A stretch of DNA of 64,000 bases from the NCBI RefSeq assembly GCF_003597395.2, contig NC_133778.1, forward strand, positions 16,082,025 through 16,146,024, given 5' to 3'. Every line of letters starts with the position of its first letter. Position 1 is the stretch's first letter. A model generated the notes under the pieces. The model was not told where the DNA came from and searched no databases. It saw nothing but the letters and a program-made list of their open reading frames with translations. This document shows, piece by piece, positions 34,627 to 45,087 of the stretch. A program made the position numbers and the translations under genes. This DNA is from Chelonoidis abingdonii. Its lineage: Eukaryota > Chordata > Testudines > Testudinidae.

Positions 34627-35663
34627 AATGTGCTCCTGTGTGGTTAAACTCTCTCCAGACAAAGCTAGTTGATGTGCAATTGAATCGAATGATGAGAATA
34701 ACAGGGAGTACGAGACCAACGAACTCCAAATATCTGTGAGTCCTCTCTCATATCCTGCTTCGTAACATCCAGGCATTATATTGCAGTAAAAAACTTCCTT
34801 GACACAATCCAGAAGATAACCACTAGTGCCACTTTTCAAAGATAAATGGGAAGTGCCTCAACACTGACTCATCAGCAGATGATCAGTTTGGATGAGGTTA
34901 CTGACCAGCTCCATGGTGAACATTGTCACACCAGTGAGCAAAATGGGAATGAGCTACTCATTCTCTAAGAAATTTTTTACTCATCACTCAGCCTGATGGG
35001 AGACTGACAGACTTCAGCCTACCACGCTATCTGTAATACAAGCTCAACCATTTCAAATGTGGAGTGATGAGGTGTTTTGGAAATGACCACACCTGGGGAC
35101 TCAGAACAGCCCTATGTGGCTGCGGGTGGGGATGGACACTGCATATATACTGCTCATCTCATGCTGGTCTCTCAGGAGGACATTCCAGACTCCATACTGC
35201 TGACCCCAAATCTACTGAATGGCTAAAACATGTGTGATGTTTACCTAAGCCCTTTTGACATTATTTTTGACATACACAGTTCTGTTTTTATCTCCCTATG
35301 TTGTCATTTGAACCCTCTTCCATCTTTATTGTACCACTTCTGCATTCACTAATAACAGTGCAACTGCAGAGACTCTATAGAAAAGGATTGTGATGGCATC
35401 AATATCCAGTCTCCTCTGTCACTCGGCCAGAAGTTTCTCTCTTTTCCTGAACTATGTTATCGTCTATGTAAAAATGGCTGTGCTGACAGATCCAGGGTCC
35501 AGAACTGGTCACTGGTAACGACTGGAATATAACCTGTTCCCCACTACACAGAACCTATGGACACTAGTACAAAGAGTCAATGAGACCCCAGAGTCATGAG
35601 TTGGCTCTATGAACAGAGAAAAAACTTTTGTTAACATGTGCACACTTAGCACTGGTTGTGAGG

Positions 35664-35672
35664 TATAAAAAG
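35664..35672 (+). promoter_or_regulatory. TATA box of gamma-crystallin gene A
   Basis: TATAAAAAG in the context GTGAGGTATAAAAAGGCAGT, 50 bp upstream of the ATG and conserved in genes B and C. Confidence 0.8.
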
Positions 35673-35812
35673 GCAGTTACCCTGCTGGAATACTATGGCT
35701 TGCAGCCTGAATCCAGCTACGATGGGAAAGGTAAGAGAAACCTGTCTGGATTGGATTGTTCAGTATGCAAGTCTGATGCCAGGGACCTGATTCTCTCAGT
35801 TATACCAGAGTT

Positions 35813-36044
35813 AGGGTATGTCTATATGTACAGCAGTGCAGCTGTACCAATATGGCTGCGCCATTGCAGTGCGTCTGGTAGAGACGCTGCATGCCGATGG
35901 GCGAGCAAACCACCTCCATGAGCAGCATAAGCTCTCTTGGTGGGACAGTGCTGTGCACACAAACACTTATGTCTTTGTAAGTTATGTTACTCAGGGGTGT
36001 GGAATATTCATAGCTGACATGAGCTATACTGTAGACATCACCTT
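35813..36044. mobile_element. hAT-type MITE in intron 1 of gene A (first)
   Basis: Ends AGGGTATGTCTATATGTAC and ACTGTAGACATCACCTT; inverse of 24812-25047. Confidence 0.6.
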
Positions 36045-36319
36045 AGGGCATGTCTACACTTACCGATAGATTGGCACGGCTGCAATCGATGAAGTGACTG
36101 TTGATTTAGCAGGTCTGTTGAAGACACGCTAAATTGAGGGGAGAGCACTCTCCCATCAATCTGTGTACTCCACTTCCCAGAGAAGCTTAAGGGAAGACAA
36201 AGCACAGTGTAACCACTGTGGTAAGTGGATCTAACTGCGTCAAAATCAGTTACGTTATTCATGTACCTGAACTTGCACAACTTAGATGGATTTACCACAG
36301 TAGTGTAGACCAACCTTTA
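36045..36319. mobile_element. hAT-type MITE in intron 1 of gene A (second)
   Basis: Ends AGGGCATGTCTACACTTACC and GTAGTGTAGACCAACCTT are inverted repeats; directly abuts the previous element and the PLE. Confidence 0.7.
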
Positions 36320-36330
36320 GTTGTTAATAT

Positions 36331-38250
36331 TAAAGGAGCAGAGAATCCTGTGGCACCTTATAGACTAACAGACGTTTTGGAGCATGAGCTTTCGTGGGTG
36401 AATACCCACTTCGTCAGATGCATCTAGTGGAAATTTCCAGGGGCAGGTATACATATGCTAGCAAGCAAGCTAGAGATAACGAGGTTAGTTCAATCAGGGA
36501 GGATGAGGCCCTGTTCTAGCAGCTGAGGTGTGAAAACCAAGAGAGGAGAAACTGCTCTAGTCTATGATGCCTATTCACTCGTCTTTTCAATCCTGAGCTG
36601 CATGGTGTCAAATTTGCAGATGAACTGAATGCTCCGCAGTTCTCTTTTGAAGGTCTGGTCCATAGTTTTGTGCTGCAGGATGGCCACCTTAAGCGTCGTG
36701 GCTATAGCTGTGGCCAGGGAGTGAAGTGCCTCCTCAGGTTTTTTGTATATTGCTCTCTTCCTGACTATCTGATTTGTGGTCCATGTAGTCCTTTTCCGAT
36801 GAGCGCGTATCCGTTGGCGATGTACTCAAGCAGGTGGCAATGCTGGCATATGATGGCGTCTATTGTATATGTTGGATGTGCAGATGAATGAAACCGTGTT
36901 GATGGTGTGGCTAGACCTGGTTTAGTCCTGTGATGTGTTCGCTGTTAGATATGTGTCGCATAGTGTGGCATGTCGAGTTGTTGCATGGCATTGTTCCTGA
37001 GCTAGAGTACTATGTGCGGTGTGCAGGTGTGCTGGTATAATAGCGTTCAGTTGGCTAGGTTGTCTGTGGGCAAGTTGTTTGGCCGCCCCAGATCCTTGAA
37101 AGTGTGGATCATGTCCTATGGATGGGTTAGAGTCCCTATGATGTGTTGAGGGGTTTTAGCTATGGGGCTGTATGTATCCATGGCCTGTGGTGTTCTTCAT
37201 GTATTTCTTCAGTGGAGCTGTACACGTCTGGCTCTGTGATCTGTTTCCTTATTTTTGTGCGGATTGTAATTTTGGAAGTGTTGGTGAGATTTGTGGGTGC
37301 GCTTCTGCTGAGGTTAGACAGATGCCGTGGTACCCACTCTGGCTGTAGACGAAGTTGGATGGTGATTGCGCCGGGATGAAGACGCTGAGCATGAATATGG
37401 CGAGTGAGCGGTATCCATGGTTTTTCGATATAGGTGGTGTCTCACATGTGCCCTACACTTATGTTGCACATTGGTTCTCTAGAAAGTGACCCTCCTGTGT
37501 AGATTGCGTCCCAGGCTGAGGTCTGGAGGTCGGGTGCGAGTTGTGAAGTCGTTGGTGAATCGTGTGGGACATTTCTTCCAGTAGTCTCCTGTTCCCATGC
37601 CGGTCCAGATGATTGAAGATGTCATCAATGAAGGTTGGTAGAGAAGGGAGTGATGTGGCGAGAGCTGAGGAAGCCGTTGTTTCAGCTCAGCCATAAAATA
37701 TTGGCATGTATTGTGGGGCCATGGGGTGTGCCCATAGCGCTGCACTTGATCGTGAGATATATATTGTCATCAAATTTGAAATTGGTGTGTTGTTAAAGGC
37801 ACTAAGCAGAAGCTCATTGTGGGCATCGATCAGCGGATCAGTACCTGACTACTTTGTATTTTCCTACCCGGTGTGGATGTAGTATAGATGAGCCCCTCGT
37901 ATCATCCACGGTGGCTAGGATGGTGTTTATCTGGGAGGTGACCAATGTTCATGTAGTTTCCTCAGGAAGCAGATTGATACAAAGGAACTTGTGAATGTGC
38001 TGTCCAACTTTATCAGAAGCAGTTTCTCCTCTCTTGGTTTCACACTCAGCTGCGTTAACAGGGCCTCGATCCTCCTGATTGGACGTACCTCGTATCTCTA
38101 GCTTGCTTGCTAGCAATATATACGCTGCCCCTGGAAATTTCGCCTACGGATGCGATCCGAGCGAAGTGTGGTATTCACCACGAAGAGCTGGTCAGTGCTC
38201 CAATGTCGTTAGTCGTATTAAGGGCCACGAGGATTTCTGCTGCTTTTACA
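36331..38250 (-). mobile_element. Penelope-like element in intron 1 of gene A
   Basis: Inverse of the PLE at 22637-24525, antisense to gene A. On the minus strand 37479-37745 gives CQYFMAELKQRLPQ and NLHRRVTF (reverse transcriptase C-terminus). The endonuclease part (36680-36960) is broken. Inverted ends: GGAGCAGAGAATCCTGTGGC at the left and the reverse form near 38190-38250. Confidence 0.75.
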
Positions 38251-39966
38251 GATCCAGACTACAACGCTACCCTCGAAATATTAATAGGGTTAGTCGTCCT
38301 AACTATACGCTGTGGAGAGAGAAATTCAAGAATGGAGATAGATGAAGATTAGCATGCTTCAATTAATCCTGGATATTAAAAACACAGAACCTACTGGTGC
38401 TCTTTCTGACACTCATGTAAATGAGGATCAATCCCAGTGAAGTCACAGGAGTAATTCAATTTATCATCACTATTAGTAAAATGCAAGGGCGCTAGACACT
38501 TAGGCTTAGCATGGGTGAATGGAAGAGAAATGAATACTAGGATGCAGTCACTAACGCATAGGATGTTACTGAAAACTTGTAGCCCATTGTTTCTCACCAC
38601 TAGATCATCCTTTTTGAGGACAAGAAACTTCCAGGCTGCTCTTTGAGTGCAGCAGCGACTGGCTCGGGATTTTGCAAAGTCAGCTTTAGCCGCTGTAACT
38701 CTGTCGTCCGTGGATAGTGGTTGTCTTCATGCTCTATGAACGTCCACTTCCAAGGACAGCAGTTCTTGTGAAACGGATGGGATTATCTGGACATGCCGTC
38801 TGAGGTTTCAGCCACTCCATTAAGTCCGCCAGATGATCCCATCTTGAGTTTGATTTGTGCTTCTCTCTTTTTTTTTTTTTTTTAAATGGCAAAATTGCCC
38901 AAACCACCATCATAAGGCACTTGCTTGATCATTTTCAGCAGAGATACCCAAGACTGAAAATGAGAATTGTTTTCTTTCTTATAGAGGTAGTCCCTCCAGG
39001 ATGGCTGGGGGGACACTGCAGGGATAAGATAGGACACCTTCCACCACTCCTGCCTGTTCAAGGCATGCTGCTATTCTGTGGTTAAGCCTATAGACAGTAA
39101 ATGGCAACATACATTTTCTTTCCTTAGCTCAAAATGACAGTAATTTCTAGCAATTTATAGATACACTGAGCGCACCCTCCTCACACTGGTGTAAAATAAG
39201 GAGTAACTCATGTATGCCCACAGAGTTACACCAGTGTGAGGGGAGAATTGCGCCCAATATTTTCGGTGACTCTTTAGAACAAAGTTGCTTTTCTCTTTCC
39301 TTGATCCTCGGGCCACTGAAGCTGGAAACAGTCTGAACCTACTGTAGCTATGGAGCACTGTGCTGGCTAAGGATTGACCAGAGTGCACCCATTTACCCTT
39401 TTGCACCTGGATGGGCTCCCTCCGCCCGGCCCCAGACATGCTCCCTGCACCAAGGGTAGCTGGTGTAGGTCTGAGTCTAATGGGTGGATGTGCTGCCTTT
39501 GCAGCATTCAAGGATTCCCCTCCTGTGGGGACCAGAGGCAGCTTTAAGCACTATTTGCATCACTGGAGCAGTGCACAGAGCTGACTCAGGGCCCAGGATC
39601 ACACGCAGCCAGCCTGCTGAGGTCACTCTAGTACCCTGTCTCATTTTCTGTCACAGCACAGGGACGCCTACAGGATAAAGATCTATGACAAGGAGGATCA
39701 CAGAGGCAACATGGTGGAGTTAACTGAAGACTCTCCAAGAGTCATGGACCAGCTACGCTCCCCCAAGATGCTCTCTTGTTCTGTGCTGGAGGGGTACTGG
39801 ATCCTTTACGAATTGCCGAATTACAGAGGCCGCCAATACCTGCTGAGGCCAGGGGAGTACAGGATAATCAGCGAATGGGGCGCTATGAGTGGCAAAGTTG
39901 GCTCTTTGCAACGTGCCTCTGATCTCTACTGAATCAAGATGCCTTTTGTGTGGAAGGGTCTCAATG

Positions 39967-39972
39967 AATAAA
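39967..39972 (+). promoter_or_regulatory. Poly(A) signal of gene A
   Basis: AATAAA, 35 bp after the stop codon; identical context in gene B. Confidence 0.85.
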
Positions 39973-40051
39973 ATGCTTTAGCAACCATTGTGCTCTCAGC
40001 GTGCTGTTGTAAGTGTACTAAGGCTTGCCCTGTGTTCTTGGGCTACGGTAT

Positions 40052-40878
40052 TGTAACTGTAGTGCCCTCATGGTCAGGATGGAGTCTGCTCTGCAGGCAG
40101 CTCTGGCCAAGAGAAGGCGTGCACAGGAATGCAGCAGGAGAAATCCCCTCCACCGCAGGGGCACCTGTTCCAAACCCCCCAGAGTGAACACGCACACACA
40201 CAGGAAAAGCACAATGGATATAACAAAGGGAGGTATTTATTTACAGAGGGATGAGAGGAGAAAAACAACAAGAGGAAATATAGGGGAGGGTAAAACAGGG
40301 CTGCGTCCAAGCCAAGGCCCCAAGGGCCCAGTGGTAGCACAGTCTGGAAGGGCAGACACTGAGCAATGTGTCTGCACACAGAGTTCAGTTGTCCTGAGCA
40401 AAGTTCCAGTCCAGTGGTGAGTCTTGGGTGTTCCTGGTTGTCTTCGGCGCCAGTGAACTTTCCCCCAACAAACCTCTCCGGTGCTCTTTTCTGCCGCTCT
40501 CTCCAAAGCCACACAGAGCGACCACCTCCCCACTTAACTAGCTACAACTTCCCTCCTTGTTCCCAATGCAGAGTCACAAGCCCCAGTACTCATGGCCCCA
40601 TGTAGCTCTGGGCAGCCGTGATCCAGGGTCCAGCTCCGGCCTGTCCTTCTCGGGCGATTCCCCCCCGGCATAGTGCTCTTCCTGGCTCCTGTCCTGGACT
40701 GTCCCCGATCAGCCGCCCTGTCCTTCCCAGGCTTCTGGCAGGTTCTCTGCTGCTTCCTTTGCCAGGGCCTGCGGCCGCTGCCTCTCCCTCCCTCCCAACT
40801 CCAGAGAGCCCCCTGGAGCCGTCCCCTCTAGGAAAAAGATTTAAAGGGGCCATGCTCTCTAAACCCCAAAGGTGTTAC
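40052..40878 (-). mobile_element. Solo LTR, unit A only
   Basis: Ends TGTAACTG and GTGTTACA form TG..CA termini with a short inverted repeat. Flanks GTAT (40048-40051) and GTAC (40879-40882) may be a worn 4-bp target duplication. Unit B lacks it: there GGGCTACAG runs straight into the ATCATCTTCTG flank. On the minus strand an AATAAA lies near 40235. It inserted after the tandem duplication. Confidence 0.75.
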
Positions 40879-41168
40879 AGTACCATCTTCTGAACCAAAA
40901 GCTGCCCCTCATCTTTACCTGCCCTCCCCCAGCATTGCATAGCTACTTCCAACACAAAGTGCCTAATGCCAAACACAGGGCTCTGGCCTAGACAGCCACA
41001 CAAGGGAGTAAGGGAGCACCTCCAAGGCTGTGCAGGCCTCACCCAGAAGGCCCTGAGAGCATCTCCAGCGAGCAGCAGCCAGAGCCTCCCAGCCACAGAG
41101 CTGGGCACCCAGGTGATAGCAGGAATCAGCCACATCCCTCTCTCAGCTGAGGGACAGTGCCTGCCAGT

Positions 41169-41293
41169 AGGGTAACCAGATAGCAAGTGTGAAAAATTGG
41201 GACGGGGTGAGGGGGTGGTAATAGGAACCTATATAGGAAAAAACCCCAAATATTGGGACTCTCCCTATAAAAATCAGGATATCTGGTCACCCT
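41169..41293. mobile_element. Short MITE with AGGGTAACCAGA termini, unit A only
   Basis: AGGGTAACCAGATAGC and ATATCTGGTCACCCT are inverted ends; same family as 6656-6765. The matching place in unit B has no element. Confidence 0.8.
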
Positions 41294-41609
41294 GACCTGC
41301 CAGCCATAGACCTCCCACCAGCCAGGGGCCAAGTCTCCGGCCAGTTACCTGAGCACCGATCTAGGGCAGTGCTGAATTAACTAGCCATAGGCACTACAGG
41401 CCTGGGTCGAGGGCCCTCATTCCTGGAATTATCTGATTATACTGGCACTTCCAGTGTATAACGAAAGCTGAGGTCTCTGTCCAGGGGCTTGTAAAGCAAA
41501 GCTGAAAATATGACCCAGGTGAAACCAGCACAGAGATGTCTGCCCAAGTCTGCAGCCAGCCTGAAACAATAGCTCTAAGAGGACTGAACAGCCCCATGCA
41601 CTTGTGTGA

Positions 41610-41836
41610 CAAATCCTCACCGCTTAGCAACACATTTATATTCACCTACTCCCTCGTGCAGACATACCTGCTATGTCAGCAGGAGAGCTTCTTCCCTTGA
41701 CATAGCTACCGCCTCTCAGGGAGGTGGAGTAACTACGCCGACGGGAGAACACTTTACTGTTGGTGTAGGAGCTCCTGTATTACAACCCTATAGAGGCACA
41801 GATGAGGTGTGCAGAATTTTTAGTGTAGACCTGCCC
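41610..41836. mobile_element. hAT-type MITE, left end truncated
   Basis: Same element as 51193-51461 in unit B, ending TTTTAGTGTAGACCTGCCCT, but its left 50 bp or so are missing. Confidence 0.6.
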
Positions 41837-41921
41837 TATTTCAATAGAAATCTCTAGACAGACTGCCCAAAACCTGTTGGCATTCTGGAAGCAATCGGCA
41901 TGGCCTCTGGAGGACAACGTG

Positions 41922-42017
41922 AGGCCCTGATCTAGTAAAACACTTAAGCCTGTGCTTAACTGAAGCACCAGAAGAGTCCCATTAACAAAATTACATACAT
42001 GCTTAAGTGCTGGGCTG
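41922..42017. repeat. Palindromic MITE (unit A)
   Basis: AGGCCCTGATCTAGTAAAAC opens it and GCTTAAGTGCTGGGCT closes it; paired with 51545-51640 in unit B. Confidence 0.5.
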
Positions 42018-42044
42018 TATTGGAGCTTGTGTTAAACAGCCTGT

Positions 42045-42660
42045 CATGGGGTTCACTCAGCACTGGGGGTACCTCTTTGTGGCTACATCTGGGGATCAGC
42101 ACTCACCCGGTCTGGCACTCCCTTCCATCATTTACCCTTCTTTCTGCCTTGATGACTCAGGGTGCTCCTCCTTCATGCTTGGTCCTTTGGCTAGGTCACC
42201 ATATAGTCCTCACTTCCAGGGTATCAAAGTCTCTCCAGACCAGCTGTCCGGTTGGTGTCTCCCACAAGTCTGTGCCACTTGCCACTGGCTGGTAGGGGAA
42301 CCCAGACACACAGAAATTCTGCCTAAATGTAAAAACAGCCCCTCTAGCACCTGGCATCCAATCTTTAAAAAAATTCATGCCTGCAAATACTTTCTAAAAA
42401 GTGTTAAGTACACAGAAAACAGTAGCCACCATATACACAAACCAGAAAAGGCTAGGAGCAATCAAAGTAAAAAACAAAATGGTCAAACACTTTATAATAC
42501 AACCAGAAAAGTAACTCAGCTGCGTATGCAAAATTAGCAGAAGTTATCAATGTACTGATAAAAAGCATCTCACTCACTCTAAGCTTACCACTGTTCTGGA
42601 CTTGAATCATGTATTCAGAGGAGCTGTGCAAATGCTGGCATAATGGGCACAGAACAAATA
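42045..42660. repeat. LTR-like sequence upstream of ERV relic (unit A)
   Basis: It begins TGTCATGGGGTTCACTCAGC and is shared with unit B (51668-52192 and 60835-61035). Position before the integrase relic and the TGTCA start suggest an LTR. No second copy was found nearby. Confidence 0.4.
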
Positions 42661-43373
42661 CCAGGTTACCAATAATGGGGAAATCAAATTCAGCACTATG
42701 TGGAAAATGCTAAATAATCTTGCCAAACAGTTTAACAAAGTGCACAGGGTTCAAATTAAGGCACACACACAAAAAGTGTCCCTAGTTAACAGGAAAAAAC
42801 AAATGAACACCCAGACACTTATCCTAGCAGTTAATAATGCAGCAGACACAGGCCTGCCCTGGCCATGGGATACTATTTGGAAAGCTATCCCTGTAACAGA
42901 TTTCACTTCAGGCCAGCAACAATTGCAGTCAGGTAAAAAGTGGAGCAGCTGCAAAGCATTCAACAATAGGATGTGAAGTTAGAACCCCTTTGGAACAAGC
43001 CTCCAGCCAAAACACAAAGGTAGGTCGAAACTTAGAAATAAAGTGAGAATGCCTCTGTGGTAAAATCAAAAAATGGTTTACTATGGGTTGCACCACAAAA
43101 TATGCAAGCAGATCTGCTATAATGGGTGCATGGGCTCACCCCAAACAGGCAGAGGCCAAAGACAGGTTGTCAACAATAAGAAAGGGATCTGTAGCTGCTC
43201 CTTATCTGTGCCAGACACAATCCAGCTATCAAAGAAAGTAAAAAAGCTCTTCTGAGATGGGTTCCCAGAGATTTATGGAAAGGAGAGCAAATCTACTGTA
43301 CTGGGGAGCTGCCCTTAGCACCAAGGGGTAACAAGTATGTGCTAGTTGTTGTCAATGCTTTCTCAGATATGTG

Positions 43374-43635
43374 CAGGGGCGGCTCTAAGTATTTTGCCAC
43401 CCCAAGCACGGCAGGCAGGCTGCCTTCGGCGGCTTGCCTGCAGGAGGTCCCCAGTCCCTCGGATTTGGTGGTATGCCTGTGGGAGGTTCGCCGAAGCCAC
43501 GGGACCAGTGGACCCTCCGCAGGCAAGCCACCGAAGGCAGCCTGCCTGCCGCCCTCGCGGCGACCCGCAGAGCACCCCCCGCAGCTTGCCGCCCCAAGCA
43601 CGCACTTGGCATGCTGGTGCCTGGAGCCGCCCCTG
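43374..43635. mobile_element. hAT MITE with perfect target duplication, unit A only
   Basis: Termini CAGGGGCGGCTCTAAG and CTGGAGCCGCCCCTG are inverted. A perfect 8-bp duplication GATATGTG flanks it (43366-43373, 43636-43643). The interior is a GC-rich, self-complementary sequence (GCAGGCAGGCTGCCTTCGG.. against CCGAAGGCAGCCTGCCTGCC). It is absent from unit B. Confidence 0.9.
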
Positions 43636-43973
43636 GATATGTGACTGCCCTAATGAGAGCGAAACAATTGGCGGGCAATGTGTTCTGCAGATGGGGGGCG
43701 GGGGACGTTAAGGTTATTGACTCAGACAAAGGGATCGGATTTGTGGGGTCAGTTGTCAAAGAAGTGTGCACTGGCTGGACGTAGATCAGAAGGTTCCCTT
43801 TCCCTGTCACCCAGGCAGCAACAGGAGAGGTTGACTGAACAATCAGGACCATCAAATCCAAGCTTAGAGAAAAAAAAAAAAAGTGGCGCTGCAACAGGCA
43901 GCTATTGGAATGAAGTGTTACCGATGGCACTAACACATGAGAGCTAGGGATGCAAATCCACAGGGTTTTACTT

Positions 43974-45087
43974 AGGGTTGCCAACTTTCTAATTGCATAG
44001 AATCCAACACCCTTGCCTCATCCTCCACCATGAGGCCACGCCCATGCCCCATTGCTTCTCTGAGGCCCCACCCCCACTCATTCCAGCCCCCCTCCCTCAG
44101 TTGCTCACTCTCCCCTACCCTCATTCACTTTCACTGGGCTGGGGCAGGGGGCTGGAGTGTCAGAGGGGGTGAAGGCTCCAGCTGTGGGTTTGGGCTCCGA
44201 GGTTGTGCCAGAAATGAGGGGTTCAGGGTGAGGGAGAGGGATCCGGGCTGGGGCAGGAGGTTGAGGTGCAGAAGGGGGTGAAGGCTCCGGTTGGGGGTGC
44301 AGGCTCTGGGGTGGGTCTGGGGATGAAGGGTTTGGGGTGAAGGAGGAGGCTCTGGGCAGGGGTGAAGGGGTTTGGATTGCAGGAACAGGCTCAGGGGTGG
44401 GCAGTGGGTTGGGGTATGGGAGGGGGTGCAGTCTCTGGGAGGGTGGTCAGGGTTGGGGCAGGAGTTTGGGGTGCAAGAGGGAGTTTGGGGTACAGGCTCC
44501 AGGGGGGAGTTTGGGTGCAGGAGGGGGCTCAGGGCTGGGGTGTGGGAGGGGGTTCTGACCTGGAGCAGAGGTGCAGGGGCTGGGAGGGAGTTAGGGTGCA
44601 AGAAGGGGTTCTAACTTGGGGCACGGGGTTGGCATGCAGGAGAGGGTTCAGGATACAGGCTTTGTCAGGTGGTGCTTATGTCAGATGGCTCCTGGTCAGC
44701 AGTGCAGCTGGGCTAAGGCAGGCTTCCTGCCTCCCTGGCTCTGCGCTGCTCCCTGAAGTGACCGGCACGTCCAGCCCCGAGGTGGAGGTGCAGCCAAGTG
44801 GCTCTGCACGGTACACGCTACCTGTGCCCACAGGTGCCACCCCCATAGCTCCCAATGGCCATGGTTCCTGCGTGGAGCTTCCCTGATTGCACCTGTGCGT
44901 AGAGTTCACAGGGATATGCCGGCCGCTTCTGGGAGCAGCGCAGAACCAGGGCAGGCAGAGAGCCTCTCTCAGCCCTGTTGTGCCGCCGCCCAGACTTTTA
45001 CTGGGTCAGTCAATGGTGCTCACTGGAGCTGCCAAAGTCCTTTTTCGACCAGATGTTCCTGTCAAAAACTGCACCCCTGGCAACCCT
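43974..45087. mobile_element. hAT-type non-autonomous element with G-rich core, unit A only
   Basis: Ends AGGGTTGCCAAC and CTGGCAACCCT are inverted. The element is absent from unit B, where GCAAATCCACAG is followed by the matching downstream flank. TTTTAC occurs on both flanks (worn target duplication). The core 44150-44650 is a G-rich irregular repeat. Confidence 0.7.
44150..44650. repeat. G-rich minisatellite-like repeat
   Basis: Irregular units of GGGGTGCAGGAGGGGGYTC and GGCTCTGGGGTGGG recur, giving false proline-rich or glycine-rich frames on the two strands. It is inside the hAT element. Confidence 0.65.

Larger units (their letters stand above)
34476..38846. repeat. Inverted repeat, right arm
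   Basis: Reverse-complement partner of 22041-26600. After exon 2 of gene A the similarity ends only because the left arm meets the N gap. The spacer between the arms is about 8 kb. Confidence 0.85.
35722..39932 (+). pseudogene. CRYG: Gamma-crystallin gene A (exon 2 frameshifted)
   Basis: Lens structural protein gene with exons 35722-35730 (Met-Gly-Lys, donor GTAAGA), 38604-about 38845 and 39657-39932. Exon 3 is intact: 91 codons with both Greek keys of the C-terminal domain ([36 protein letters not shown]) and the stop at 39930. Exon 2 has several one-base changes relative to gene B (an extra A in GACAAGAAAC, a lost G after CCAGG, extra bases in GGCTCGGGATTTTGC), and its donor reads TTGAGT instead of GTGAGT. 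Intron 1 is 2.9 kb because of two MITEs and a PLE. TATA box, acceptors and poly(A) signal are kept. Either a recent pseudogene or a normal gene in poor consensus; the clean exon 3 favours the latter slightly. Confidence 0.8.

Noticed and set aside
43293..43984. 100-200-codon frames across 43.3-44.0 kb
   Set aside because: They run through the GC-rich hAT MITE and the ERV relic; only short integrase pieces are real.
44131..44601. 156-codon proline-rich frame on the minus strand
   Set aside because: It is the complement of the G-rich minisatellite in a hAT element.
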